Shown here piece after piece: positions 12,128 to 24,463 of a stretch of DNA of 63,699 nt. The stretch is taken from NCBI GenBank assembly GCA_022376515.1, contig WTXI01000211.1:1-63699 (forward strand). Reading direction: 5' to 3'. Position numbers and translations under genes: made by a program. Each line of letters begins with the position of its first letter. Positions within the stretch are counted from its first letter, which is position 1. Origin of the DNA: Lactifluus volemus. Its lineage: Eukaryota > Basidiomycota > Agaricomycetes > Russulales > Russulaceae. Below the pieces are notes generated by a model. That model saw nothing but the letters and a program-made list of their open reading frames with translations, ran no database searches and was not told the origin of the DNA.

Positions 12128-13666
12128 ATGCCTGGTTGTTGCTCTACCATAATTTATCCTCCTCTCATTAGGAGGCTTGGCCGACGTAAGCAATTCCAAA
12201 TCATGATCTTCGTGTCCCTCATCTGTTCACAAACTTGCGAATTAATAGTCCTCAATAGACGACACCATATCCTCAACGACGACATCCTTCTCAATATATT
12301 TCATCTCTATCGGCTGACAGATCCAGACGAATATGACCGTGAAAAAACTGGGAAGGTCTTTGCTTGGTCCCGCCAACGTTGGTGGTACAGACTGGCACAT
12401 GTTTGTCGACAATGGCGAAGTCTTATTCTTGAATCACCATCCCGGCTCGACCTTCATCTCTATTGCACCAATGGCGTGCCTGTAGCGGACATGCTCACAC
12501 ATTCACCACCTCTACCACTCACCATCTATTATCACAATGCTCAGAAGATAACAGCAGAAGATGAATCAGGTATATTGCTCGCACTTTCGCACCGTGATCG
12601 CGTTCGTCGCATTAAATTTGTCGAGCTGCCAAATCTGGGCAAGTTCGTCACTGCTATGGATGATCAGTTCCCAATTCTGGAACGCCTGTATCTCAGTTTA
12701 CAGACCGAAGTGGCCCTGCCTGAAACGTTTCAGGCCCCCAATCTACGCAATCTCTCACTGGGGACGGCCTCCATCCCGATGGGATCGCCCTTACTCACAA
12801 CTGCCACGCGACTCGTCACTCTCACGCTTCTCAGTACTCCGGGCCCGGCATCCAGCTATTTCCCTCCTAGTTATATACGTACCCGACTTTCGCTTATGCC
12901 CCAGCTAGAGAGGCTCATCATTGACTTTTGTTTCCCTATCCCCAACCGCGATGTTGAAAGCCAGGTACACCAGACCCCGGAAATAACCACACTTCCCAAC
13001 CTACGCTATTTCTCGCTCACTGGCGTGAGCGCCTATTTGGAAGGCCTCGTTGCTCGGATCAGTGCCCCTTCCCTTAGCATCCTTCATGTCAGTCTGTTTA
13101 ATCAGCTCCCCTTTACTTTTCCGCACCTCTTCCAGTTCATGAAAACATCCGAAAACCTCAGATTTACCGCTGTCCGGGTAACTTTCGATGCGTTGGCCGT
13201 GACGTTACATACGGCCCCTTGGAAGTGGGACACTCCCTTGAAGTTGCAGATCAGGTCCATATATCTTGATCGGGGTGATCTCGACTGGCGGGTTGCGTCT
13301 GCGGCGCAATTATTTGATTCCATTTCACCCGTACTTTCGGTTGTAGAGCAAGTCACATTCAGCTATGAACATAACCGATTATCAGAATGGCGCAACGATG
13401 TCGATCGAAGCCAGTGGTGTGAACTCCTTAGGCCATTCACCAATGTGAAGACTATTCATGTACAAGATGATCTCGCCAACAAAATCTTCCATTCCTTACC
13501 ATCCGACGATGGAGAGCCACCGCTGGAGGTCCTTCCGAACCTTGAGGAGGTTGGATATTCTGGAAGAAGCGATACTCGGGATGCATTTACAAGATTTCTC
13601 AATGAACGACAAGTATCGGGCCATCCCGTGAGCCTGCGTTTGGTGGATCCTTCGATATTCGACTGA
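12128..13666 (+). CDS. F-box-like protein G5 (two exons, retainable intron)
   Basis: Exon 1 is 12128-12185 (MPGCCSTIIYPPLIRRLGR), the intron is 12186-12248 (GTAAGC...AATTAATAG, 63 nt, open in frame) and exon 2 is 12249-13666, giving 491 residues. The F-box-like segment is at about residues 27-80 (HILNDDILLNIF ... HVCRQWRSLI). The C-terminal region is complete through LPNLEEVGYSGR and SLRLVDPSIFD. The intron is nearly identical to that of G4 although the coding bodies differ more. In this copy FPHLFQFMKTSENL replaces the more usual LLQF. Exon 1 is short and basic; no signal peptide is evident when spliced. Confidence 0.83.
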   Translation: MPGCCSTIIYPPLIRRLGRRKQFQIMIFVSLICSQTCELIVLNRRHHILNDDILLNIFHLYRLTDPDEYDREKTGKVFAWSRQRWWYRLAHVCRQWRSLILESPSRLDLHLYCTNGVPVADMLTHSPPLPLTIYYHNAQKITAEDESGILLALSHRDRVRRIKFVELPNLGKFVTAMDDQFPILERLYLSLQTEVALPETFQAPNLRNLSLGTASIPMGSPLLTTATRLVTLTLLSTPGPASSYFPPSYIRTRLSLMPQLERLIIDFCFPIPNRDVESQVHQTPEITTLPNLRYFSLTGVSAYLEGLVARISAPSLSILHVSLFNQLPFTFPHLFQFMKTSENLRFTAVRVTFDALAVTLHTAPWKWDTPLKLQIRSIYLDRGDLDWRVASAAQLFDSISPVLSVVEQVTFSYEHNRLSEWRNDVDRSQWCELLRPFTNVKTIHVQDDLANKIFHSLPSDDGEPPLEVLPNLEEVGYSGRSDTRDAFTRFLNERQVSGHPVSLRLVDPSIFD

Positions 13667-14329
13667 AGCCTCAGGTTCTGTCGCGTGTGAGCGCTGCGGC
13701 AATCATAGCAGGAATGGAGTTGATTGGTGGACCGAGGTATGTCTCGACTCGGACTCAACTACCCATATCTTACTCGCGCTCACAGACCCACCTACTCTCC
13801 TATTCACGCCTACTTCTAGCTGATACTCATCGATGAGATTGCAAGGAAAACGGCCCAACTAGCTTATCTTAGTCAACGTAGGCGTATGCATCTTGATGAC
13901 TACACGTAGCACCGTTCTTCAGATTGTCTAAGCATAATTTGTCTCTCCCCGCATTCATTGATGCACACACCATGCATACCCGTTGGCCGTAGTTATTCGC
14001 ATCTCTGGCACGGTGTCATTTCCTCGACGACTTTTATGTTTACCGCTAATCAAAGTGTTGCAATCCCATGGCATGCTGACTAAGACATTTCTCGACGGTC
14101 GCTTTATTACGCACTTCTAATAGTAGTAGTACTGTACAGTACTCAATCCCTCCAGTCAGTCGCCCTTCGTTTCTTCGTTTTTTCTCGAAATGCGTCTGCA
14201 CTTGAACTTGAAGCTGCTGTGGATGGATGTGATGTCTTTACTGCGATCTGAGTCAGCTGACGATACTCCGCCAACCCTCATCTATAGGTACCTTTTATTT
14301 TTCAACTAGCTTGAGATTTCTTCTAAATG
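13667..14329. other. 3' flank and spacer after G5
   Basis: This is the family 3' flank (gagcgctgcggcaat and following, CCTACTCTCCTATTCACG) followed by spacer shared with 17720-18320 and 24470-25830 (CGACTTTTATGTTTACCGCT). No gene is seen. Confidence 0.5.
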
Positions 14330-14990
14330 AATGCTTATACAGCAACTCGGAGTGGTCAACCGGATTCGGCAAATCTCCGTATACTGGCTGCTGTGGTTCA
14401 GGTTCCCATTGACATGGATGATCGGCTCAAAGCTGTTGATGACTTTGTTAGGTGGAAGGTTTTATATTACGAGGGGTAAGCAAACTCGTTTGCTAGTGAA
14501 AATGTCTAACAGACGCGATCCGGACAGCTCACGTGTATGCAGATGTATCAAAACAACTTGGAAAATGTGCCTGTTTATCTTCCACAGGCGTTCATGTGAG
14601 AGGCACTGCCACAGATGATACTGTGGGCAAGGATACGGCCCACGAGAACGCAGGGATTCAGAATGGCGAGAATATCGGCAATCGGCTGGCTGTCACTGGA
14701 CTCAAGAAGAAAGATCTTACAGGGATTGAAGACCACGTCCTCCGCTCAAGTTTGCGCTTGTCGAACATGTCGCATCGATGATCGAGCACATCTCCGGGGA
14801 AGAGACTGCAGACGCATGGTATGAGGTCTGGCATGCTCACATCTACATGTACCTTTCCGCTGCTTGTGCCTCCGCCACTCAAACATAACTTAATTGCACA
14901 TGGATCAGCAGAACGCGCGACAACTAACAGAAGCGCAGTCGTGGTTGCAGTGGCGGTGTATCTCCACGACGGTGGCAAGATAGCGGTAAG
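14330..14990 (+). pseudogene. Relic of an unidentified spliced gene, copy 1 (most complete)
   Basis: A protein-like stretch ([17 protein letters not shown] ... [20 protein letters not shown]) ends at a GTAAGC donor. After about 52 nt with a CTAAC-like branch region and CGGACAG acceptor, a second protein-like stretch follows (HVYADVSKQLGKCA ... GIQNGENIGNRLAVTGLKKK). The frames of the two parts do not join cleanly across the apparent intron, so the gene looks decayed. Related copies are at about 18325-18870 and 27910-28470. The family is not recognised and I assign no function. Confidence 0.5.
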
Positions 14991-15758
14991 GACAGTTACC
15001 TAGCTTGGCCGTGGAGATGGGTACCGCGCATAGCGGCAGAATTTGGCGAGGCGATAATCGAGCGGTTTGTTGTTTCTGCAACTATCATTTCTCTTCCCCT
15101 CATATCACTTGTTTACAGTACAAGTAATGCTTGCACCTTAGCCGCTCCGACTCGGATTCGAGTTTGAGACATAACGACATAGAATGTAATCTGGCACTCA
15201 ATGAATTGGCTGTATACGTTCCCGCTCCAGCTCCAATTGCAATAATCCTACACCTTTCCCAGCGGCTCATCTGCGGTTTGTTCGCTTGAAGTTGCGGGCG
15301 CAGGTGCCGGGCCGCAGCAGTTCTAGTCTTAGTAAGTTACTAGTTAACTCAGTACGAGAAAAGATCCTCTTTGATCCATGCGTCTCGGGTGAAAACCTGG
15401 AAAGGGGCGAAGCGTCCGCTTCTGCGATCCTCCCAGAGTCAGCCAGTCAGTCATCACCATGTACACTATTATTGGGAAAGGAACAACGCACTGCAGGGTC
15501 CATCTTTCTGGCATGCTTGCCCGCGTTTTGCGCGGAAGCCCATCTGGCATTTTATGTACGGCGCATACGCGACTGAGCGGTGTCGGTGGGCTGCGGTAAA
15601 ATACTTACCTGCCCCGTCTGTGCTATACACGTTCACGTATGAAAGTGTGGGAAGACGTGGAAAAGGGGGTGAGGCTCACGACACAATGGTGACGAAGAAA
15701 ATCGATCGACGCTTAATAAGCGCCCAAAGACCGATGCTTCAACCGCACCCCGTGACCA

Positions 15759-15861
15759 ATGCCTTCTCTCCCCTTTAATGGAGGGCTAGTCCAAATTTCC
15801 TCGAGTGGTAAGTCGCCAAACTCTGTGACCCTGATCCGTTCACCGACTCGGATATCAATAG
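15759..15861 (+). pseudogene. Orphan exon 1 of F-box subfamily B upstream of G6
   Basis: 15759-15807 reads MPSLPFNGGLVQISSS and ends in phase 1 at a GTAAGT donor (15808). The matching intron acceptor is at about 15861. It corresponds to exon 1 plus intron of G9 (MPAITSLPPKGGLVQISSS). The sequence after the acceptor soon hits stops, so this is a headless remnant. Donor phase and strength would allow splicing into exon 2 of G6; that is inference. Confidence 0.6.
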
Positions 15862-16191
15862 AGCCTCATGAATAGCTGAGCTTTCTTATGACGAGGGGAC
15901 AGGTGTGAGCAACCTCGTTTGCTAAAGTCCAACCAGCGCGATCATCCTACATCATAATAGCATCCAAGCAGCTCATCGAAGTCTATGGCAATTGCTGAAC
16001 ATCTCCCTGAACAATATGACGAGGAAGGTGGACACCACTGGCAGTGTCCAATTCTGGATATAGGCTGCGCCCACTTTGGCCAAGGACACCGCCACCCCCA
16101 CGTGAATGAGGCATAGGTCATCCAAGAGGCCTACACACTACAGTACGCTTTTCAATCGCATCCACGTCGTTACCGTGACTTACCTCTGAAA

Positions 16192-17721
16192 ATGCTTGGT
16201 TGTTGCTCTACCATAATTTATCCTCCCCTCATTCGAAGGCTCGGCCGACCTCACGGTACGCAGTTCAAAGTCATGATCTTTTTGCCCTTGACCCTTTCTC
16301 AAACTTGCGAAATTAATAGGGCTCAAGAGCAATGGACAACACTCCGAGTCGCCTATCCATATCCTCAACTATGATGTGCTTCTCAATATATTTCATCTCT
16401 ATCGCCTGACAGATCCAGATGAATATGAGGACGAAAATGGGAAGACCATCATTAATTGGTTCCACCAATGTTGGTGGTACAACCTGGCACACGTTTGTCG
16501 CCTGTGGCGATATACTATCCTTGAATCACCATCCCAGCTCGACCTTCATCTCTACTGCGCTAAAGGTGTGCCTGTAGCGAACATGCTTGCACATTCACCA
16601 CCTCTACCACTCACCATCGATTATCGGGGGCAGGGGAAGATGAATCGGGTATATTGCTCGCACTTTCTCACCGCGATCGCGTGCGTCACATTTTCTTTTC
16701 GAAGCTCCCAAATATGGGGAAGTTCGTCACTGTTATGGACGATGAATTCCCAATTCTGGAACGCATGTATATCTACTCTCGGACCGAAGTGGTCCTTCCT
16801 GTCATGTTTCAAGCCCCCAATATACGCCATTTCAGACTGTCGGCGGCTTCCCTTCCAACTCGATCACCCTTATTCACAACTACTGCCACGGGACTTGTCA
16901 ATCTCACGCTTGTTAAAATCCCGGCATCGGCCTATTTCCCTCCTAGTTATATACTTACCCGACTTTCGTTTATGCTCCAGCTAGAGAGGCTCGTCATTGA
17001 GTTTTGTTTCCCTACCCCCAACCGCGATGTTGAAAGCCAGTTACACCAGACCCCGGATATAACCACACTTCCCAACCTACGCTGGTTCTCGTTCACTGGC
17101 GTGAGCGCCTATTTGGAAGGCCTCGTTGCTCGGATCAGCGCCCCTTCCCTTAACCTCCTTTATGTCAGTCTGTTTGATCAGCTCCCTTTTACTTTTCCGC
17201 ACTTCTTGCAGTTCATGCAAACATCCAACAACCTCAGATTTACCGCTGTCCAGGTAATTTTCGACGGGTTTTCCGTGACCTTAAATACGGTGCCTTGGAA
17301 GTGGGACACTCCCTTGCAGTTGCAGATCGTGTGCGAACATCTCGACTTGCAGGTTGCGTCTGCGGCGCAATTATTTGACTCCATTTCACCCGTACTTTCT
17401 GTTGTCGAGCAAGTCACATTCAGCTACGACGAATCATCGGAATTGCATAACAATGTCGATCGAAGTCAGTGGCGTGAACTCCTTAGGCCATTCACCAACG
17501 TGAAGACTATTCACGTACAAGATAATCTCGTCAGCAAAATCTTTCATTCCTTACCATCTGACGATGGAGAGCCACCGCTGGAGCTCCTTCCGAACCTTGA
17601 GGAGGTTGGATATTCTGGAGGAAGCGATGCTCGGGACGCATTTACCGCATTTCTCAATGAACGACAAGTAGCAGGCCATCCCGTCAGCTTGTGTTTGATG
17701 GACCATTCGATGTTCAACTGA
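16192..17721 (+). pseudogene. F-box-like copy G6, one frameshift
   Basis: Exon 1 16192-16255 (MLGCCSTIIYPPLIRRLGRP), intron 16256-16319 (GTACGC...AATTAATAG, 64 nt, phase 1) and exon 2 from 16320 are intact. The F-box-like segment (HILNYDVLLNIFHLYRL ... HVCRLWRYTI) reads in frame. At about 16625-16645, where paralogues encode a variable stretch before AEDESGILLALSHRDR, a deletion shifts the frame. The remaining C-terminal region is then open in the new frame to 17721. I see no GT-AG pair that would bridge the shift. It is either a recent pseudogene with a truncated F-box-only product of about 120 family residues plus a missense tail, or an indel error. Confidence 0.78.
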
Positions 17722-18319
17722 AGTTTTAGGTTCTGTGCAGCGATCTTGGCAGATATAGAGCTTATTGGTGGATTGAAGTACGTCTCGACACAACTACCCA
17801 TCTTACTCATGCTCACCCACCCACGTACTGTCCCGTTCATGACGACTGCCAGATGATCGCAACGAAGCGGCCCAACTAGCTTATCTTAATCAACATAGGC
17901 GTATGTCAGTGCATCTTGATGATTACACGTATCCTTCCTCAGATCTTCTAAGTATAATTTGTCTCTCCTTGCATACATATCTGTTGCCCATCGTTATTCG
18001 CATCTCGGTCACATTTTCTTGACGACTTTTATGTTTACCGCTGATCAAAGTGTATGGTATGCTGACTGAGTCATTTTTCCACTTTACGCACTTCTACTAG
18101 TAGTACACTTGCAGTACAGTACGCAATTTCCTTCAAGTCAGTTACCCTTCCTTTCGTTCTTTGTCGACATGCGTCTCCACTTGAACTTGAAGCTGCTATG
18201 AATGTGAGTCTTTACTGCGATCAGCTGCCGATACTCCGTCGCCCTCATAGATAGGTACCTTTCGTTTTCAACTAGCTTGAGCTTTCTTCGAAATGAATGT
18301 TTGTAGACCCGGTGCGGAT
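17722..18319. other. 3' flank and spacer after G6
   Basis: This region carries the family 3' flank, then spacer paralogous to 13860-14320 and 24600-25830. No gene is seen. Confidence 0.5.
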
Positions 18320-18870
18320 TCATGGTAAGTTGGTAACTCTGAGTGATCAACCAGATTCGGCAAATCTCCGTATACTGGCTGCTGTGGTTCAGGTTCCCAT
18401 TGATATGGATGATCGGCTCAATGCTGTTGATGACTCTGTCAGGTGGAACATTTTATATCACGAGGGGTGAGCAAACTCGTTTGCTAGTGAACATGTCTAA
18501 CCGACGCGATCCGGACAGCTCACGTGTATGCAGATGCATCGAAACAGCTGGTGTTCAGGCGAGAGCGACGCCCCCAGATGATACTGTGGGCAAGGACATG
18601 GCCTACGAGAACGCAGGGATTCAGAATGGTGAAAATGTCGGCAATCGGCTGGCTGTCATTGGACTCAAGAAGAAAGATTTTACAGGGATCGAAGACCACA
18701 TCCTCCGCTTAAGTTTGTGCTTGTCTAACATCTCGCATCGATGATCAAGCATATCTCCGGGGCAGAGACTGCAGACGTCCTAGAGAATGTACATGGTATG
18801 AGACCTGGCATGCTCACATCTACATGTACCTTCCCGTCGCTTGTGCCTCCGCCACTCAAACCTAACTTAG
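18320..18870 (+). pseudogene. Relic of an unidentified spliced gene, copy 2
   Basis: This is the same relic as at 14330-14990. The first part reads [20 protein letters not shown] ... DDSVRWNILYHEG and ends at GTGAGC. The intron-like segment runs to CGGACAG, followed by DDTVGKDMAYENAGIQNGEN in one frame to a stop near 18741. A short deletion after the GCAGATGCATCGAAACAGCT stretch distinguishes it from copy 1. Not recognised. Confidence 0.48.
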
Positions 18871-19690
18871 GTCACCTCGATTGCACACGGATCAGCAGAA
18901 CGCATGGCATCTAACAAAAGCGCGGTCGTGGTCGCAGTGGTGACGTATCTCCACGAAGGTGGCAGGATGGCGGTGAGGACAGTTAGGTGACTTGGCCGTG
19001 GAGATGGGCACCCGCGGCGGCAGATTTGGCGAGGCGGTAGTCGAGCTGTTTGTTGTTTCTGCGGAATCGCCAACAATCATTTCTCTTCCCCTAAGTTAAT
19101 CTGGCACTCGATGAAAGTCGACTTAGCACAGCCTCCCGCTCCAGCTCCAATTGCAATAATCTTACACCTTGCGCAGCGGCTCATCAGTGGTTTGTTCGCT
19201 TGCAGTTGCGGGTGCAGGTGCCGGGACACAGCAATACTCTTAATAACTTACTAGTTGACTGAGTACGAGAAAAGATCCTCTTTGATTCATGCGTCTCTCG
19301 GGTGAAAACCCGGAAAGCAAGCGTCGAAGCGTCCGCTTATGCGATCCTCGCAGAATCAGTCAGTCAGTCATCACCATGTACATTATCATTGGGAGAAGGG
19401 ACAACGCACCGCAGGGGTCCATCTCTCTGGAATGCTTGTCGGCGTTGTGTGCGGAAGCCCATCTGGCATTTTATGTACGGCGTACACGCGACTGAGCGGT
19501 GTTGGTGGGCTGCAGTGAAATACTTACCTGCCCCGTCTGTGCCGTACACGTCCACGTATGAACGTAGGTAAGTGTAGGAAGATGTGGAAAAGGGGGTGAG
19601 ACTCACGATGAGGCTACGACGATGTTGACGAAGTGGATCGACGCTTAATAAGCGCCCAAAGACCGATGCTTCAACCGCACCCCGTGACTG

Positions 19691-19802
19691 ATGCCTGCAA
19701 TCACTTCTCTCCCCTTTAATGGATGGCTAGTCCAAATTTCCTCGAGTGGTAAGTCGCCAAACTCTGTGACTATGATCCGTTCACCGACTCGGATATCAAT
19801 AG
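19691..19802 (+). pseudogene. Orphan exon 1 of F-box subfamily B upstream of G7
   Basis: 19691-19748 reads MPAITSLPFNGWLVQISSS without a stop and ends in phase 1 at GTAAGT (19749). The old intron would end at about 19802. Only a few codons of exon 2 remain before an in-frame TAG. It is the same first exon type as G9. It lies about 440 bases upstream of the G7 start and could act as an alternative first exon because all exon 2 acceptors in the array take phase 1. Confidence 0.62.
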
Positions 19803-20123
19803 AGCCTCATGAATAGCTGAGCTTAATTATGACGAGGGGACAGGTGTGAGCAACCTCATTTGCTAAAGTCCAACCAGCGCGATCATCCTACATCATAATA
19901 GCATCCAAGCAGCTCATCGAAGTCTATGGCAATTTCCCTGAACAATATGAAGAGGAAGGTGGACACCACTGGCAGTGTCCAATTTTGGATATAGGTCTGC
20001 GCCCACTTTGGCCAAGGACACCGCCACCGCCACGGGAATGAGGCATAGGTCATCCAAGAGGCCTACACACTACAGTACGCTTTTCAATCGCATCCACGTC
20101 GTTACTGTGACTTACCTCTGAAA

Positions 20124-21684
20124 ATGATTGGTTGTTGCTCTACCATAATTTATCCTCCCCTCATTCGACGGCTCTGCCGACGTCACGGTACGCAGTTCCA
20201 AGTCATGATCTTTGTACCCTTGACCCTTTCTCAAACTTCCGAAATTAATAGGGCTCAAGAGCAATGGACAACACTCCGAGTCGCCTATCCATATCCTCAA
20301 CTATGATGTGCTTCTCAATATATTTAATCTCTATCGTCTGACATATCCAGACGAATATGACGACGAAACTGGGAGGGCCATCATTAATTGGTTCCACCAA
20401 CGTTGGTGGTACAAACTGGCACACGTTTGTCGACAATGGCGATATATTATCCTTGAATCACCATCCCAGCTCGACCTTCATCTCTACTGCACTAATGGTG
20501 TACCGGTAGCGGACATGCTTGCACATTCACCACCTCTACCACTCACCGTCAATTATGACGCTATGGATCGGGAGATGAGAGCAGAAGATGAATCGGGTAT
20601 ATTGCTTGCACTTTCTCACCGCGATCGCGTGCGTCGCATTTTCTTTTCAAAGCTCCCAAATATGGGGAAGTTCGTCACTGTTATGGACGATCAATTTCCA
20701 ATTCTGGAACGCATGTATATCTCCTCTCGGACCGAAGTGGTCCTTCCTTTCATGTTTCAAGCCCCCAATCTATGCCATCTCAGACTGTCAGCGGCTTCCC
20801 TTCCAACCCGATCACCCTTTTTCACAACTACTGTCACGGGACTTGTCAAGCTCACGCTTGTCAAAATCCCGGCATCGGCCTATTTCCCTCCGAGTGATAT
20901 ACGTACCCGACTTTCGCTTATGCTCCAGCTAGAGAGGCTTACCATTGGTTTTATTTCCCCTATTCCCAACAGTGATGTTGAAAGCCAGTTGCACCAGACC
21001 CCGGATATAGCCACACTTCCCAACCTACGCTGTTTCTCGCTCACTGCAGTGAGCGCCTATTTGGAAGGTCTCGTTGCTCGGATCAGCGCCCCTTCCCTTA
21101 ACCTCCTTCATGTCAGCCTGTTTAATCAGCTCCCCTTTACTTTTCCGCACCTCTTGCAGTTCATGCAAACATCCAAAAACCTCAGATTTACTGCTGCCCA
21201 GGTAGTTTTCGATGGGTTTTCCGAGTCCGTGACCTTAAATACGGTGCCTTGGAGGTGGGACACTCCCTTGATGTTGCAGATCATGTGTGGACATCTCGAC
21301 TTGCAGGTTGCGTCTGCGGCGCAATTATTTGATTCCCTTTCACCCGTACTTTCTGTTGTCGAGCAAGTCACATTCAGCTACGGAGAAAACAGTCAATCAT
21401 CGGAATTCCACAACAATGTCGATCGAAGCCAGTGGTGTGAACTTCTTAGGCCATTCACCAACGTGAAGACTATTCATGTACAAGATAACCTCGTCAACAA
21501 TATCTTCCGTTCCTTACCGCCTGACGATGGAGAGCCACCACTGGAGGTCCTTCCGAACCTTGAGGAGGTTGGATATTCTGGAGGAAGCGATACTCGGGAC
21601 GCGTTTACAGTATTTCTCAATGAACGAGAAGTAGAAGGCCATCCTGTCAGCCTGCGTTTGGTGGATCCTTCGGTGTTCGACTGA
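20124..21684 (+). CDS. F-box-like protein G7 (two exons)
   Basis: Exon 1 is 20124-20187 (MIGCCSTIIYPPLIRRLCRR), the intron is 20188-20251 (GTACGC...AATTAATAG, 64 nt, phase 1) and exon 2 is 20252-21684, giving 498 residues. The F-box-like part is HILNYDVLLNIFNLYRL to HVCRQWRYIILESPSQLD. The C-terminal region is complete to SLRLVDPSVFD. It is the close sister of G6, sharing the GTACGC donor, upstream block and most of the coding body, but it keeps the frame that G6 lost. Variable loops are YPDEYDDETGRAIINWF and SYGENSQSSEFHNN. SCF substrate-receptor function is inferred from the F-box-like segment only. Confidence 0.84.
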
Positions 21685-22915
21685 AACCTCAGGCATGTGA
21701 GTGTTGCGGCAATCTTGGTAGCAATGGAGCTAATTGGTGGATCGAACGTCTCGACACAACTTCCCATATCTTACTCGTGCTCACACCCTCTTATCTTCAT
21801 CAACGTAGGCGTATGCATCTTGATGACTACATGTAGCCTATTGTCTAAGTATAATTTGTATCTTCCTTCATTCTTTGATGCACACATCGTGCATATCCGT
21901 TGGCCATCGCTATTCGCATCTCGGGCACGGTATCATTTCCTCGTTTACCGCTAATCAAAGTGTTGCATGACATGCCACCGCAGCCACCCGCTCAGGCTGC
22001 CATTGCCATCGTCTGTGGTTATAATCCTTGTATTCATTCTTGGTTAAGAAGGGGTCGTTGCGGGGATTAAGGAAGGTGGAGGGAGGGGGACCCATTGTGA
22101 ATGATGAACCCGGGTATATACGACTTCGTAAGAAGAGAATTTGTCATGATGTATTCAAAGTATACCCATTCATATGCTCTACCCATCTGACTGATGTAGA
22201 GGCACGGATACATACAAATATATCATCATTTGTGGTACGTATGGGGATCACCGCTAGTCAACGACCGTCACGGTCGTCCACTCTCAACTTCCCACTCTAA
22301 CTCGATCTCCCATAGCTTACTCACCGCTCGTTTCCACTTGTGTTCGTGGGAGTACGGAACGATGACGTCGTGTAGAATGAAACAAGAAGGTCGTATTGTC
22401 GCCCACTTGGCGGCATACACCTGCGCGGGGTGATCCTGAAAGAATCAGTCAGTCGCTCATTACCGCGTGTGTAACGGTGGTTTCGTTGGTTATCATCGGG
22501 AGAAGAAACAACGCACGCCAAAAAAGATTCATCTAGCAGGACCGTCGTACATCCCATATCCTTGACGCTTTGTGCGGTATGTGCCAGTGTTCGGCATACG
22601 TGGCGTTGGTGGACTGACAGCACTTGGACCTGTCGAAGGTGGTGGAGGTTGACCTGTCTGCGCTGTATCCGCACGCATATTATATAAATGTAGGTGTAGG
22701 TAAAAGTGTGAAAAAGTTGTTCATAATGAGGTGACGACGGCGACGATGATGATGACGAGGAGGGTGAACGCTAGCGTCCAACGTCCAACCCTGGATATAG
22801 GTCAGCGCCCTCCCCGGCCAAGGACACCGCCGCCCGCCGCCACAGGATGAGGCATTAGTCATCCAAGAGGCCTACACTGCTAATCGCGTCCACATCTTTA
22901 CACGTCTCCCTGAAA
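21685..22915. other. Spacer G7-G8
   Basis: The region holds the family 3' flank (21685-21960), an unassigned stretch (22000-22330), the recurrent 5' block (about 22440-22620), and a leader with GTGACGACGGCGACGATGAT simple-sequence character shared with 8780 and 11930. No gene is supported. Confidence 0.5.
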
Positions 22916-24463
22916 ATGCCTTGTTGCTCCTCTACCATAATTTATCCTCCCCTCATTAGAAGGCTCGGCCGACGTACTAGTACGCAGTTCCAAATCATGA
23001 TCCTTGTGTCGCTGATCTGTTCCTGATCACAAATTTGCGAATCAATAGGGCTCGACAGCAATCATGATGCCAGCAATAAACGACGCTCACCTATCCACAT
23101 CCTCAACGATGACGTGCTTCTCAATATATTTCATCTTTATCGGTTGGCAAAACCGGACGAATACGAGGATGAGAATGGCTTGTTGAACTACAGATGGGAC
23201 CGTCAACGTTGGTGGTACAAACTGGCACAAGTTTGTCGACACTGGCGAAATATTATTCTTGAATCACCATCTTGGCTCGACCTTCATCTCTACTGCACTA
23301 ATGGTGTCCCTGTAGCGGACATGCTTGCACATTCACCACCACTACCACTCACGATCGATTATCACATCTTGAATCGGGAGATGACAGCAGAAGATGAATC
23401 GGGTATATTGCTCGCACTTTCACACCGTGACCGCGTTCGTTGCATTGACCTTTTCGAGCTGCCAAATATGGGGAAGTTCATCACGGTTATGGATGATCAA
23501 TTCCCAATTCTGGAACGCCTGTATGTCAATTCTCGGACCGAAGTGGTCCTTCCTGAAATGTTTCAGGCCCCCAATCTACGCAGTCTCAGGCTGTTTACAG
23601 CTTCCCTTCCAATTGGATCACCCTTACTCACAACTGCCACACGACTCGTCACTCTTACGCTTATCAGTATCCCGGCATCTTTCCCTCCTAGTAATATACT
23701 CTCCCCACTTTCTATTATGCTCCAGCTAGAGAAGCTCGTCATTGATTTCCCTTTCCCTGCCCCCAACTGTGATGTTGAAAGGCATTTGCACCAGATCCCA
23801 CTTCCCAACCTACGCTGGTTAATGTTCACTGGCGTGAGCGCCTATTTGGAAGGCCTCGTTTCTCGGATCAGCGCCCCTTCCCTTAGCATCCTTCATATCG
23901 ATCTCTTTAATCAGCTCCCGTTTACTTTTTCACACCTCTTGCAGTTCATGAAAACATCCGAAAACCTCAGATTTACCGCTGTCCAGGTAGCTTTCGATGC
24001 GTTTGCCGTGACCTTACATACGGTCCCTCAGAAGTGGGACACTCCCTTGATATTGCAGATCAGGTGCGGATATCTCGACTTGCAGGTTGCGTCTGCGGCG
24101 CAATTATTTGATTCCCTTTCACCCGTACTTTCTGTTGTCGAGCAAGTCACATTCAGCCACGACAAATACAATCGATCATCGGAATGGCACAATAATGTTG
24201 ATCGAAGTCAGTGGCGTGAACTCCTTAGGCCATTCACCAACGCGAAGACTATTCATGTACAAGATAATCTCGTCAGCAAAATCTTTCATTCCTTACCATC
24301 TGACGATGGAGAGCCACCGTTGGAGGTCCTTCCGAACCTTGAGGAGGTTGGATATTCTGGAGGAGGCTATGCTCGGGACGCATTTACCGCATTTCTCAAT
24401 GAACGACAAGTAGCAGGCCATCCCGTCAGCTTGCGTTTGGTGGACCCTTCGATGTTCAACTGA
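22916..24463 (+). CDS. F-box-like protein G8 (two exons)
   Basis: Exon 1 is 22916-22979 (MPCCSSTIIYPPLIRRLGRR), the intron is 22980-23048 (GTACGC...AATCAATAG, 69 nt) and exon 2 is 23049-24463, giving 492 residues. A second possible donor (GTACTA at 22974) is also phase 1 and would remove two codons; I chose 22980 because G6 and G7 use the same GTACGCAGTTC donor. The F-box-like part is HILNDDVLLNIFHLYRL to QVCRHWRNII. The C-terminal region is complete but has small in-frame losses (before FPPSNIL and around RHLHQIPLPNL). The tail SLRLVDPSMFN is standard. Confidence 0.84.

Noticed and set aside
16600..16660. An extra intron explaining the G6 frame change
   Set aside because: No GT-AG pair of plausible size spans the break, and paralogues lack an intron there.
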